NCBI GenBank assembly: GCA_963575745.1
Contig: CAUYUJ010020607.1
Span: 62,001-126,000, forward strand
Direction: 5' to 3'
Origin: Prorocentrum cordatum
Taxonomy: Eukaryota; Sar; Dinophyceae; Prorocentrales; Prorocentraceae
Length of the DNA: 64,000 bases
Position numbers and translations under genes: made by a program. Of the stretch, positions 11,021-22,310 are shown in pieces. The notes under the pieces were generated by a model. That model was given only the letters and a program-made list of their open reading frames with translations. It made no database searches and was not told where the DNA came from. Positions within the stretch are counted from its first letter, which is position 1; every line of letters begins with the position of its first letter.

Positions 11021-12860
11021 CTAAATATCTGCCCCCCCGCGCGAATTCAACGCAGGAATTAGCCCCTGGACGCGGAGTGTCAGGGCGGTCGCGGGGACGT
11101 CCCCAGCGGTCCAGTTTGTCCCGCCTTCTTTTTGTTGCATTCGCACTACAGCGCCGCGAATAATCATCATTTTAACTGTCCCCCCCAGATAGTTTTCAAA
11201 AGTGTTTTTAGAGATGCTTGACCAGCCGCCAAGACGGCTGTCGGCGTCATCCTTCTCCTCTGCCGCCCTCCCTTTGCGCCACCCCGCCGTCCATTTCTCC
11301 TTTCCTCCACCTTCCCCAGTCTCGGCAGGCGTGGTAGTCACAGTGGCACCGTTCACTCTCTGCGAATCCCGGCCTGCTCCGCCAGATCAGTGCTGTTGAA
11401 ACCATGCGCGTCACCAGGGGAAAAAGGGGGGTGATGCTGGCATGGATACACACGACGCGCATCACAGTTTGAACGGTCCCTGTGGGCAGTTTGCTTTCGT
11501 CCACCGGGGTCGCATGCTTGAATCTGACCTTGGCAGCTGTTTTAGCAGTTGCGAGTGGGCCTGCGTGCGGGGCGTGGCCGGCCGGTGGCAGCCTCGCGAT
11601 GGACGGGAGATTCGACGATGCTTTGATCGGACTGGCCGAGAAGCATAAAGGCATCGAGGAAGGCCGGTTTCCTGGGGGTGGGACGCGGCAAGTTTCAGGG
11701 AACGAAGGAACGGCAGGGAAGGAACTCGGATGGGTTTGCGGGGTGCTAGTCGTTGATATCTTGTAGCTCGTTGTGCGATGTTTCGTTCTACGCTGATGTG
11801 TTTTCGACGTGATTGATTTGGTCTGGGAATCGGGCCGGTTTCAGTCGATCTGGGCCTGATCCAGGGACAGTTGTGGGCACGTTCATGGGGCGAGAAAGCG
11901 GAGCACACGTCATCATGCAGATGCGGGGCATGCCAAGTTTAGCTTGCAGGACGCAGGGCAGATGCTGCAAGGCGTACCAACGAGAAGCATCGTTTCGGTA
12001 TTGCTCTGCTTAGGGGCAAGAGGTGCCACGGTACGGTAGATGACTCAAGTATTTTCGTTCGCGTAGTTGCTCGACAATCCAGATCGCGTTTTCAGTCCGC
12101 CGCCTCTTGTCTTAGACTTTCCCACGTAATAATTTTTTTTTCGTGTACGGCGATCGTTGCTGCAGAACCAGGACCCGATTCGACTTTTCGAGGCTGCGTG
12201 TCAAGGACATTCACCCCAAACGAGCATGTCCATGACAACCAAACTACTGGGTATTCACAGATCGCGTGCCATTCGCAGCAGTGCCATCCCATGTGCATCG
12301 TGCTTACAGGATATCCTGTACACTGTGATGAGCTTCTACGAGCGCCACACGGCAGGGCCCGATTTGGGGCAGCATCCTCGGCTCGCTTGTGAGACGTTGC
12401 GCTTCGACTCGTGCCAATCGAATGTAGAGGAGGTGGGGAGCGGACGAGGCGAGAGCAATCATGCCAGAGAAATACAAGAGAAACCAGACAAGAGGACAGG
12501 AAGCGAGGGGAGGTGTGGGGACGGCAGGTCGTGAAGGGGCCGATGAAACGACAGGGCAGGGGAGGTGGATGAGAAGGGGCGGAGAAATGGGACGGGCAGG
12601 TGGCGGAGCGTGGGGTCCGAGAGGAGATACGAGGGGTGCGGGAGGGAAGCGGATGGACGGGGAGGTGGAGGGAAGGATAATCTATGTATCCAATTCAAGA
12701 TTTCGTCTCAGTGATAGCTCAGGACTGCCCTCCGTGCAGCGTCTCGCAGGCGAAGCTTTGCAGATTCGCATGCTGGGTTGCTCATCTTGGGTAGGGGGGG
12801 CAGGCACGACGCCGTCCGGTTGTCCAGAGGCGATGTAAGTATACTTTCCTGGTGTGAGGT
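11021..12860. other. Unassigned mixed sequence, no supported gene
   Basis: This is one of the few stretches without obvious repeats. An open frame at 11482-11766 (plus, 94 codons) begins with a hydrophobic Leu/Ala-rich stretch resembling a signal peptide. It overlaps equally long frames on the other strand and has no recognisable domain, so I do not call it a gene. A GA-rich patch at 12450-12680 gives charged or Pro/Ser-rich frames. Confidence 0.4.
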
Positions 12861-13019
12861 CTCCCCCTTCTTGCCTCTCTCTCCCTCTCTTTGTCTTTCT
12901 CCCTTTTTGTTTTTCTTCTCTGTCTCTCTCTCTCTCTTTCTCTGTCGCCAGAAAATGAATTATCCCAGTGCGACCCTACCTAGGAGTTGGAGCCCCTAGG
13001 AACGCAGCATTAGTAGTAA
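12861..13019 (+). repeat. CT-rich polypyrimidine tract
   Basis: TCTCTCTCCCTCTC and similar run from 12864 to 12948, followed by a short unique segment ending just before the 11-bp array. It could serve as an intron polypyrimidine tract (CGCCAG follows at 12947-12952), but no exon is recognisable downstream. Confidence 0.5.
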
Positions 13020-14106
13020 CAATAAAGCTAAGCTAAAGCTAAGCTAAAGCTAAGCTAAAGCTAAGCTAAAGCTAAGCTGAAGCTAAGCTAAAGCTAAGCT
13101 GAAGCTAAGCTAAAGCTAAGCTACAGCTACGCTAAGGCTAAGCTAACACTAAGCTAAAGCTGAGCTAAAGCTAAGCTGAAGCTAAGCTAAAGCAAAGCTA
13201 AAGCTAAGCTAAAGCTAAACTAAAGCTAAGCTAAAGCTAAAGCTAAAGCTAAGCTAAAGCTAAGCTAAAGCTAAGCTAAAGCTAAAGCTAAAGCTAAAGC
13301 TAACGCTAAGCTAAAGCTAAGCTAATGCTAAGCTAAAGCTAAGCTAAAGCTAAGCTAACACTAAGCTAAAGCTAAGCTAACCCTAAGCTGAAGCTAAGCT
13401 AAATCTAAACAACAGCTAAGCTAAAGCTAAGCTAACACTAAGCTGAGGCTAAGCTAAAGCTAAGCTAAAGCTAAGCTACAGCTAAGCTAACGCTAAGCTA
13501 AAGCTAAGCTAAGGCTAAGCTAACACTAAGCTAAAGCTAAGCTAAAGCTAAGCTAACGCTAAGCTAAACCTGAAGCTAAAGCTAAGCTGAGGCTAAGCTA
13601 AAGCTAAGTTAAAGCTAAGCTAAAACTAAGCTAAAGCTAAGCTAAAGCTAAAGCTAAAGCTAAAGCTAAGGCTAAGCTAAGGCTAAGCTAAAGCTAAGCT
13701 GAAGCTAAGCTAAAGCTAAGCTGAAGCTAAGCTAAAGCTAAGCTAAAGCTAAGCTAAAGCTAAGCTAGAGCTAAGCTAACACTAAGCTGAAGCTAAGCTA
13801 ACACTAAGCTGAAGCTAAGCTAAAGCTAAGCTAAAGCTAAGCTAAAGCTAAGCCAAAGCTAAGCTAACACTAAGCTAAAGCTAAGCTAACACTAAGCTGA
13901 AGCTAAGCTAACGCTAAGCTAAAGCTAAGCTAAATCTAAGCTAACACTAAGCTGAAGCTAAGCTGAAGCTAAGCTAAAGCTAAGCTAAAGCTAAGCTAAA
14001 GCTAAGCTAAAGCTAAGCTAAAGCTAAGCTAAAGCTAAGCTAAAGCTAAGCTAAAGCTAAAGCTAAAGCTAAAGCTAAAGCTAAGGCTAAAGCTAAGGCT
14101 AAAGCT
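13020..14106 (+). repeat. 11-bp AAAGCTAAGCT minisatellite
   Basis: Nearly 1.1 kb of AAAGCTAAGCT units with variants GAAGCTAAGCT, AACACTAAGCT and AAGGCTAAGCT, plus runs of AAAGCT hexamers near 13226-13310, 13640-13670 and 14050-14105. It ends at CCCAGGGGACTGGGGGAACAG-type sequence around 14108-14155, where GGCGGGGACTGGGGGAAC repeats once. Confidence 0.97.
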
Positions 14107-14820
14107 CCCAGGGGACTGGGGGAACAGCGGGGCGGGGACTGGGGGAACCGCTCAGGGCGCTTTACACTGCCCGGCCCCTTTAAGCTAAGAGAGTAAGAAC
14201 CCTCTAGGCAGAGCCTAGGTAGGGAAAAATATACACAGATGTACTGTATTGCACCTCCACCCCAATCGTACTACGCCAGCGTCGTCGCCGAGTAACACTG
14301 CGTGGCATCACGCGTACATGTGGTAGCGATTCGCAAGCAATCAGGCCTTCGACTGAGTAAGAGCAATCACGCTTCGGCAGCGAGAAACACCGATTTAGCG
14401 AAGAGGCAGGCAGACAAGTTGAAGGGAACGAAAGAAGGAGGACTCGACGAATGTCGCATCAATCACGGGTATACACAAGCAATGAGACAATCTTTCGTCG
14501 AGGTGTCAACCTGACACGTGAACGCCCAGGCAAATTAGTCAGCAAGTCGGCAAACTATCAGACGAACATGCCAGCAAGTTAACGAGGCAAGGAGTGAAGG
14601 ATCGGCCGAGCTGGCAAGCAAGCAAGCATGTAGGCAAACAGTCGCAGTAGCACGCAAGTAACAACAATACTTGATGCAAGCGCACGCAAGCGCACGCAAG
14701 TCATCAATCAATCAGGCAGGGAATTAGCTTGTCATGCAAAGCAATAGAGCGCATCGCGCGAGCGCATAGGCACCCGCATGAGTGCACATAGTTCATATAA
14801 GTACCTACGGCTGGATATAA
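14107..14820. other. Unassigned sequence with degenerate GCAAG/GGCAAAC phrases
   Basis: From about 14510 to 14710 the DNA is rich in GCAAGTCGGCAAAC, AGCAAGCAAGCA and CGCACGCAAG phrases. No gene is recognised; the 70-codon frame at 14302-14514 has no domain signature. Confidence 0.45.
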
Positions 14821-14823
14821 ACA

Positions 14824-14925
14824 CACATATATATATATATATATATATGAGCACACTTCGTATATCAGCAACACGCTATCCAGCTTCCTGCGGCAAGTCC
14901 TGCCACCGTGCCAGCCCAGCATTTT
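14824..14925 (-). repeat. AT microsatellite next to a GTGCCAG-core dispersed motif
   Basis: A TATATA tract (about 14826-14849) is followed by a copy of the dispersed motif at 14882-14920, which on the minus strand reads CTGGCACGGTGGCAGGACT then TTGCCGCAGG. The same motif abuts microsatellites at 32.4, 34.65 and 35.4 kb. Confidence 0.7.
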
Positions 14926-14984
14926 GTGTGGTGACTGTTCGAGCGGGCAGAGGAGGCCGTGTCTCTAGTCTTGGGAGTGCCAAG

Positions 14985-15280
14985 ATGAGGATGATGAGGG
15001 TTGATGATGAGGATGATGATGACGATAATGATGATGATTATGCTGATGATGCTGTTGCTGATGATGATGCGATGATGATGCTGCTGATGTTAATGTTGTT
15101 CTTGATGCTGATGCTGTTGTTGATGATTATGAGGGTGATGGTGCTGATGATGATTGTGACGGTGATGGTTATTAAGATGGTAATGATGATGGTGGTCGTG
15201 ATGCTGATGATGATAAGGGTGATGGTGATGATGATGCTGATGACGATGATGATTCTGATGATGAGGACGATGAAGATGAA

Positions 15281-15314
<34 letters not shown>

Positions 15315-15624
15315 CCGGTGGTGATGATCGTGATGATGATGTCAATTATGGTGATGATGATGCTGATGAGGATGAGGATGACGATGACGATGACGATTAT
15401 GATGATGGTGATGATGATGCTGACGATAATGATGACGATTCTGATTATGATACTGATGATGAGGACGATGATACTCGTGATGATTACGATGCTGATGTTG
15501 GTGATGATGCTGATGATGGTGCTGATGATGCTGATGATGCTGATGATGATGTGATGATGATGACGCTGATTATGCTGATGATGATGGCGAGGCTGACGAT
15601 GCTGATGATGATACTACTGACTTG

Positions 15625-15659
<35 letters not shown>

Positions 15660-15845
15660 GTGATGGTGATGAATATGATGATGATGCTGCTGCTGATGAT
15701 GATGATGATGACGAGGGTTGATGATGATGATGATGCTGATGATGATGATGACGATGATGCTGCTGCTGATGATGATGATGATGATGATGACGATGTCGAC
15801 CACGACGACGACGATGATGATGTTGATGGTGATGATGATGATGAT

Positions 15846-15933
<88 letters not shown>

Positions 15934-15935
15934 CA
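14985..15935 (+). repeat. GAT-type trinucleotide tract
   Basis: GATGATGAT with interspersed GCTGAT, GACGAT and GGTGAT; the purest part is about 15846-15931. Poly-Met, poly-Asp and poly-Ile/Ser frames on the two strands are repeat translations. Confidence 0.97.
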
Positions 15936-16490
15936 GCTCGTTTTGGCCCTCTTGTGGCTGCCTTCGCCTCCTGGGAGGCAGTCTTGGGGGTCCCTTGGGG
16001 CCTTCTTGGGCCGCCTTGGGGCCCTCTGGCGCCGGCTCGGGGGTCCCTTGGGCCGTCTTTCAGCCCTTTTGGCCGTGTTGTGGGTGCCTGGGGGCTGTTG
16101 TGGGGCCCTCTTGGCGCCGTCTTTGGCACGTCTTTGGAAAGCCCTCTTGGGCCGTCTTTGGTCTCACGGAAAGCCCTCTTGGGCCGTCTTTGGGGCCGTA
16201 GGAGTACTCTTGGGCCGTCTTCAGCCGACGGCAGACGCAAAGGCGGAACCGCTAAGTCATTCAAGGACCCAAGTGAATTCAAGGATTCTGGCTTCTTCGG
16301 ATCCTGTCCGAGGTCCTCTTGTGGCCGTTCTGCGCCCTCTTGGACGCATCTTGAATCAATATTCGGTCCTCTAAGCGCCATCTTAGGCCGTCTTCGAGGC
16401 GTCTTGGGCCATCTTGGTGTGCTTGGTTGCCTGTACGGGCCGTCTTGGAAGCTGTGGACGCATCTCCATCTTTTTAACCAGGGATCGTGG
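15936..16490 (+). repeat. 11-bp-periodic GGCCGTCTTGGG repeat block
   Basis: GCCCTCTTGGGCCGTCTTTG-type runs, plus-strand polarity. A more unique insert lies at about 16225-16310. The block starts immediately at the end of the GAT tract. Confidence 0.85.
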
Positions 16491-16529
16491 CTTGGGAGGC
16501 CCTGGAGCGCTTGGCAGCAGCGCCTGGGA

Positions 16530-16830
16530 ATGCCGGAAATGCACCATCCTCGAGCGGGTGCGCGTGGTGGGATGAGGGGCCTAGGAGTTGGCAGCCATGC
16601 GGGAAGTGCACCATCCTCGAGCGGGCGCGCATGGAATGAGGGATCAGGCATGAGCTGCTACGCCAGAAGTGCACCATCCTCGAGCGGGCACGAGTGGAAC
16701 AGGGGTTCAGGCATGAGCTGCCGTGCGGGAAGTGCCCCATCCTCGAGCGGGCACGCCGCGTGGAATACGGGTTTAGGCATCAGCTGCCATGCTGGAAGTG
16801 CGCCATCCCCGAGCGGGCACGAGGGAACTG
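16530..16830 (+). repeat. ~65-bp tandem repeat, five copies
   Basis: The phrase CATCCTCGAGCGGG or a close variant starts at about 16545, 16612, 16675, 16738 and 16804 (spacing 67, 63, 63, 66). Units also share GGAAGTGC and CAGGCATGAGCTGC. Frames through the array are open but repetitive. Confidence 0.9.
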
Positions 16831-17330
16831 GCCACTCTTCTTCGGGGGGATGCACGCAGGAGTCTGCTGGTACAGGGAGGGGCGATCCCTTATCCGCCAC
16901 CGTGCCGGAGGGCACGGAGTAGGCGTGTCCTCAGATCCTGCCCCTAATCCTCTAAGCGTCAATCCTCACTCCTGAGGGGTCTTTCAGGGGCCTGGAGTCC
17001 ACATGGCCAAATCTCCCGGGGCTTGGCGCAGCTTGGCGCGGCTTTTCGCTTGACTTTTCGGATCCAAGAGGCCCCCAAGACGGGCCAACATGGTCCCGAG
17101 TCTCTCGTCTTCGTTTCTTGTCCGCCCTCCCCTCTGTTTCTTCTCTCTCACCGCGTCCCCCTGCTCCGTCTCTTTCGCCTCTTCGACGTTTCTGTCACAA
17201 GCGCGCTGCAAGGTTGAATCGTGGCCGGCTGTGTCGATAGACGGCCCGCCATTGCGCAACGTTCAGGTTCAGTCGGCCGACGCTGTGCGTGTCTCAGGCT
17301 TCGGGAAAGAAGAAGGAAGGTCCAAGAGAG
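16831..17330. other. Unassigned sequence
   Basis: No repeat unit or gene recognised. Positions about 17095-17190 are CT-rich. A GGCTTGGCGCAGC / TTGGCGCGGC duplication is seen at 17020-17045. Confidence 0.4.
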
Positions 17331-17849
17331 CCCCGAGTCGCCGAACGATCGCTCCAAGACGCTCAAGATGGCCCCCAGACAGCTCAAGAGGCCCCCAAGA
17401 CCCTCCGAGAGGCTTCCAAGAGGCCTCCCAGAAGGACCCCACGTTCATTGAATTTCTGATGGTTTTGACGGATTTTAGTGTTCTCGCCTTTTCGGCTTCC
17501 TGGCGCTCCCAGACGGCCCTGGGGACCCCGAAGATCGCCCCAAGACGGCCTAAGAGGCCTCCAAGAGGACCCCCAAAAGGCCCAAGAGCCTCTTTGCAAG
17601 AGGGCCCCGAGACGGCCCAGAAGGCGCCCAAGACTGCCCAAGATGCCCAAATGACGGACCCAAGAGGGGGCCCAGACAGATGGGGGACCCAAACGGACAT
17701 TTCGAGCCCTCGGCCCCGCGCGGCCTTCAGGAGGCCTTAAGAGGCCTCCCAAAGGCCCCAAGAGGCTCCCAGGAGGCTACAAAGAGTCCCCCAAACTGCC
17801 CCCGAGAGGCCCCCGAGGGCGCTCCGAAGAGACTCCGAGAAGCATGCGT

Positions 17850-18065
17850 CCCCGACATTCTGACCCATAACCCACGCACGGTGGCGGGATGGGTCGAAGG
17901 CCACTAGATCCGCCGTCCCCTGTCGATTCATTACAGGGGTGCCTGGCGTGCTAGATGATTTCGGTTTTGGTTTTGGTTCTTTTCCAGAAGAACCCCCCCT
18001 GGGGCTCCGTCGCGTTCCGCCGGCCACCCGGAAGACCCGGTTGCAAACGGTTTTCCTGCCCCAGA
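17850..18065 (+). repeat. ~300-bp dispersed element, shortened copy A
   Basis: Shares with copies at 19286 and 25039 the phrases GGCGGGAT...GATCCGCCG, CACAGGGGTGCCTGGC-like, GGTTTTGGTTC, TGGGGCTCCG, CGGCCACCCGGAAG and CCCGGTTGCAAA followed by TTTTCCTGCCCCAGACGG. The 5' third present in the other copies is missing or diverged. Confidence 0.75.
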
Positions 18066-19285
18066 CGGCCCCAAGATGGCCCAAGATGGCTTCCAAGACG
18101 ACTAAGACGGTCCCAATATGCCTCCAAGACGGCCCAAGATGCACCCAAGACGGCCTAAGATAGCCTCAAGATGGGCTATGACGGCCCAAGAGGCCCCCAA
18201 GAGGCCTGCCAGACGCTCTAAGAGCTCCTCCAGGAGGGCCCGAAGAGGCCAAAATCATTGCATTCATTTTGCTAAGGTGTTTTAAGGTTTTTCGTATTTG
18301 CTCCTTTTCGGCTTTCCGACGATCCAAGACGGCCCAAGAGGCGCCCAAGATCGCCCCCAGAGCGCCCAAGAGGCCTCCAAGATGGCCTCAGGACTGCCAA
18401 GAGGCCCCCAAGACGGCCCCAAGAGGGCGCAAAGACGACCCAAGAGGCCTCCAAGTCGTCCAAGATGGCCTCTAAGAGGGCCCTGGAGCACCCCAAGCGA
18501 GCCCCAAGTCGGCCCAGAGATGCCCCCCAAACGGCTTCCGACGGCGTCAGACGGGCCAGGAGCCCACCAAGATGGCCGAAGTTGGCTCGAAGCTGGCCCA
18601 AGACGGCCCAAAAGGCCTCCAAGAGGGCCTCCATGAAAGCCAGAAAAGGCCTAACACATTGATTTTCCTGCGGTTTTCTAAGGATTGTGGCATTTTGCTT
18701 CTTTGCGGCCTTCCGACGGCCCGAGACGGCCCAAGAGGCCCCACAGATCGCCCAAGAGGCCTCCAAGATGGCCCCAGAACGGCCCAAGAGGCCCCTAAGA
18801 CGGCCCCCAAGAGGCTCCCAAGACGGCCCAGGAGGCTTTTAAGACGCCCAAGATGGCCTCCAAGACGGCCCTGGAGAATTCCAAGAGGGCCCCAAGTCGG
18901 CCCAGAGAGGCCCCCCAAACGGCTTCCGACGGCGTCAGACGGGCCAGGAGCCCACCAAGACGGCCGAAGATGGCCCTAAGATGGCCCGAGACGGCCAAAG
19001 AGGCCTCCAAGAGGGCCTCCAGGAAGGCCCGAAAATGCCCAAATGATTGATTTCCCATGAGTTTTTTCGGCCTTCCGACGGCCCGAGACGGCCAAAGTTC
19101 CCCCAAGGATCGCCCAAGAGGCCCAAGACGGCCCCAAGAAGCCCCCAAGACGGCCCAATAGTCCTCCAAGAGGCTCAAGATGGCCTGCAAGACGGCCCAA
19201 GAGCCCTCCAAGACGTCCTCCAAGAAGGCCCGGAATGGTCAAAATGGCCTCCAGACGGCCAAGATGACCTTCGAGATGCCCGCGT

Positions 19286-19585
19286 GTTCACCGAAGGCTT
19301 TCCAAACCGATTCGGGGAACACATGGTCCGATAGCTTGGCAGGTCTGGCCTCAACGTTCGGCCACATAGGCGCTTCCAAAAAGGCAGGGGGCGGCGGTGA
19401 TTCGCCGCAGGCGTCTTCGATCCGCCGCCCCCTGTTGATATTCATCACAGGGGTGCCTGGCTTGCTGGATTTTTTCTTTCCCAAAAACTCTCCCCTGGGG
19501 CTCCGGCCCAGCCCGCCGGCAACCCGGAAGGACCCGGAAGGGATCGCAAGACCGGGTTGCAAAGGGCTTTCCTGATCCAGACGGC
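19286..19585 (+). repeat. ~300-bp dispersed element, copy B
   Basis: Starts CCGAAGGCTTTCCAAACCGA and contains GAACACATGGTCCGATAG, TTCGGCCACATAGGCGCTTC, GGGGGCGGCGGTGATTCGCC, AGGCGTCTTCGATCCGCCG, CACAGGGGTGCCTGGC, CCCCTGGGGCTCCGG and CCGGGTTGCAAAGGGCTTTC. It sits inside the 11-bp block. It has no open frame conserved with the other copies, so a noncoding, possibly SINE-like, element is most likely. Confidence 0.8.
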
Positions 19586-20439
19586 TCCGAGATGGCCCAA
19601 GATGTCCTCCAAGACGGCAACGATAGCCCCCAAGTTCGCTCAAGATGGTCCAAGATGAACTCCCACGACCGCCCGAGAGGGCTCAATATGCCTCCGAGTC
19701 CGCCCAAGAAGCCTCCAAGACAGTCCAAAAGGGGCCCAGAGGCCCCCAAGAGGCCTCCAAGACGCCCCAAGAGGCCTCCAATAGGGCCTCCAGGAAGGCC
19801 CGAAGGGGCCAAATTCATTGATTTCCCTAGGTTTTTGAAGGATTTTCGCATTTGCTCTTCTTCGGCCTCCCGACGGCCCGAGAGGCCCAATAGCCCCCAA
19901 AGATCGCCCCAAGATCGTCCAAGCGGCCTCCAAGCTGGCCCCAGAACGGCCCAAGAGGCCCCCAAGACCGCCCCAGGAGGGCCCCAAGACGGCCCAAGAG
20001 CCCTCCAAGATGTTCAAGATGGCCTCCAAAACGGCCCTGAAGCGCCCCAAGAAGGCCCCCAGTCGGCCCAGAGAGGCCCCCAATACAGCTTCCGACGGCG
20101 CCAGACGGGCCAGGACCAAAACGGCCCAAGAGGCCCCCAAGAGGCCCCCAAGAGGCCTCCAAGACGGCCCAAGAGGCCTTCAATAGGGCCTCCAGGAAGG
20201 CCCGAAGAGGCCAAATTCATTGAGTTCCCTTAGGTTTTTGAAGGTTGGTCTTTTTCGGCCTTCCGACGGCCCCAGACGGTTCAATTCTCCTTTCTAATTA
20301 TCCCGGCAAAGCAACCTAACAGCGATGTGTAGGAGCATATCTGGAAGCATCCCCCTTAAGATTCAGATGAGAATCCAGTTGTAGAGTTCTGCTGTTCTCG
20401 CAGTCGTAGTCGCATTCGCGATGACAGTCGCAGTGGCCT

Positions 20440-21685
20440 GCATTAGCCTCAGCCTCAGCCTCAGCCTGCCTCAGCATCAGCCTCAGCCTCAGCTTCAGCC
20501 TGCCTCAGCCTCAGCCTCAGCCTGCTCCTGCATCAGCCTCAGTCTGCCTGCAGCCTCGGCCAGCCTGCCTCAGCCTGAGCCTCAGCCTCAGCCTCAGCCT
20601 CAGCCTCAGCCTCAGCCTGCCTCAGCCTCAGCCTCAGCCTGCTTCAGCCTCAGCCTCAGTCTGCCTTCAGCCTCAGCCTCAGCCTCAGCCTGCCTCAGCC
20701 TCAGCCTGCATCAGCCTCAGCCTCAGCCTCAGCCTGCCTCAGCCTCAGCCTGCCTCAGCCTCAGCCTCAGCCTGCCTTCAGCCTCAGCCTCAGTCTGCCT
20801 TCAGCCTCGGCCTCAGCCTCAGCCTGCCTCAGCCTCAGCCTGCATCAGCCTCAGCCTCAGCCTCAGCCTGCCTCAGCATCAGCCTGCCTCAGCCTCAGCC
20901 TCAGCCTGCCTCAGCCTCAGCCTCAGCCTGCTTCAGCCTCAGCCTCAGTCTGCCTTCAGCCTCGGCCTCAGCCTCAGCCTGCCTCAGCCTCAGCCTGCCT
21001 CAGCCTCAGCCTCAGCCTGCCTCAGCATCAGCCAGCCTCAGCCTCAGCCTCAGCCTCAGCCTCAGCCTCAGCCTCAGCCTCAGCCTCAGCCTGCCTCAGC
21101 CTCAGCCTCAGCCTGCCTTCAGCCTCGGCCTCAGCCTCAGCCTGCCTCAGCCTCAGCCTCAGCCTCAGCCTCAGCCTCAGCCTCAGCCTCAGCCTCAGCA
21201 GCCAGCCTCAGCCTCAGCCTCAGCCAGCCTGCCTCAGCCTCAGCCTCAGCCTGCAGCCTCAGCCTCAGCCTGCTTCAGCCTCAGCCTCAGTCTGCCTTCA
21301 GCCTCGGCCTCAGCAGCCTCAGCCTCAGCCTCAGCCTGCCTCAGCCTCAGCCTGCCTCAGCCTCAGCCTCAGCCTGCCTTCAGCCTCAGCCTCAGCCTCT
21401 GCCTTCAGCCTCGGCCTCAGCCTCAGCCTGCCTCAGCCTCAGCCTGCCTTCAGCCTCCTCAGCCTCAGCCTCAGCCTGCCTCAGCCTCAGCCTCAGCCTG
21501 CCTCAGCCTCAGCCTCAGCCTCAGCCTCAGCCTGCCTCAGCCTCAGCCTGCCTCAGCCTCAGCCTCAGCCTCAGCCTGCTTCAGCCTCAGCCTGCATCAG
21601 CCTCAGCCTGAGTCTGCCTTCAGCTCGGCCTCAGCCTCAGCCTGCCTCAGCCTGCCTCAGCCTCAGCATCAGCCTGCCTCAGCAT
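20440..21685 (+). repeat. CAGCCT hexamer array inside the inverted-pair element
   Basis: CAGCCTCAGCCT runs regularly broken by CTGCCTCAGCC, CTTCAGCC and GTCTGCCTTCAGCC, giving a higher-order pattern. The 396-codon open frame (Ala/Ser/Gln/Pro/Leu-rich) is only the hexamer read through. Confidence 0.97.
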
Positions 21686-22180
21686 TCAAAATGTGGCCAG
21701 GGAATGGAATTCTGGGAACTCGAAGAACACGAAGGCCTGGCCTACAGTTTGCTCCGGGCATTCAAAATCATACCCAGGAATGGAGTTCTGGGAAGTCCAA
21801 GAGCACGAAGTGGCCTACAGTTGGCTCCGGGCATCCAAAATGTGGCCCGGGAATGGAGTTCTGGGAACTCGAAGAGCACGAAGTGGCCTACAGTTGGCTC
21901 CGGGCATCCAAAATGTGGCCCGGGAATGGAGTTCTGGGAACTCGAAGAGCACGAAGTGGACTGTTGCTCCGGGCCTCCAGAATGTGGCCCGGGAATGGAG
22001 TTCTGGGAACTCGAAGAGCACGAAGTGTGTGACTGTTGCATCCGGCCCTCCAGAATGTGGCCCGGGAATGGCGTTCTGGGATCTCGAAGAGCACGAAGTG
22101 TGTGACTGTTGCATCCGGTTATTCAGAATGAGCCTGGGAATGGAGTTCTGAGAACTCGAAGAGCACGAAGTGTGTGACTG
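21686..22180 (+). repeat. ~73-bp tandem repeat inside the inverted-pair element
   Basis: Seven units with GGAATGGAGTTCTGGGAACT, CGAAGAGCACGAAGTG and CCGGGCATCCAAAATGTGGC. Late units replace GGCCTACAGTTGGC by TGTGACTGTTGCA. The same units, in reverse order and complement, are found at 48235-48730. Confidence 0.95.
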
Positions 22181-22310
22181 TTGGTGAAAAACGAGCGGGG
22201 CCCCCTGCCGCCCGGCAACTCCCAACGCCTGCCCGGACCCCCCTGTGGAGTGATCTGTGAGCTCTTTTTAGTCCATTAGAAACCTATCAGTCTTCGCTGT
22301 TAGGTAAAAA

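Larger units (their letters stand above)
17331..20296 (-). repeat. Long block of 11-bp-periodic CCAAGAGGCCC repeat, opposite polarity
   Basis: GGCCCAAGAGG, CCCCCAAGACGG and GGCCCAAGATGG units at 11-12-base spacing on the plus strand, the reverse complement of the blocks at 5.4 and 15.9 kb. It is interrupted by AT-richer cores near 17450, 18255, 18650, 19035, 19810 and 20210, each led by GAAGGCCCGAA-like sequence and followed by TTCGGCCTTCCGACGGCC. It is also interrupted by two copies of a ~300-bp element. Long minus-strand frames (Gly/Leu/Ser/Trp-rich) are translations of the repeat. Confidence 0.9.
20297..22310 (+). mobile_element. ~2.0-kb element with 12-bp terminal inverted repeats, copy 1 of an inverted pair
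   Basis: The segment is the reverse complement, with small indels, of 48106-50241. ACCTAACAGCGA at 20314-20325 and its complement TCGCTGTTAGGT at 22294-22305 form perfect 12-bp terminal inverted repeats. Homology to the other copy extends beyond them by 17 bases on the left and five on the right, then stops abruptly. The interior has a unique lead (20326-20440), a CAGCCT hexamer array and a ~73-bp array, and no transposase-like frame. This fits a non-autonomous DNA transposon or a mobilised satellite. A clear target-site duplication is not visible, so the class is uncertain. Confidence 0.75.

Noticed and set aside
11462-11908. 148-codon minus-strand frame and overlapping plus-strand frames
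   Set aside because: Mutually overlapping frames in moderate-GC DNA with no recognisable domain or splice pattern; only the hydrophobic plus-strand start was worth noting.
18272-18787. Trp/Gly/Leu-rich repeat protein family encoded by the 11-bp blocks
   Set aside because: The period of 11 is not a multiple of three, so residues cycle through all frames, stops are avoided by composition, and the opposite strand is open too.
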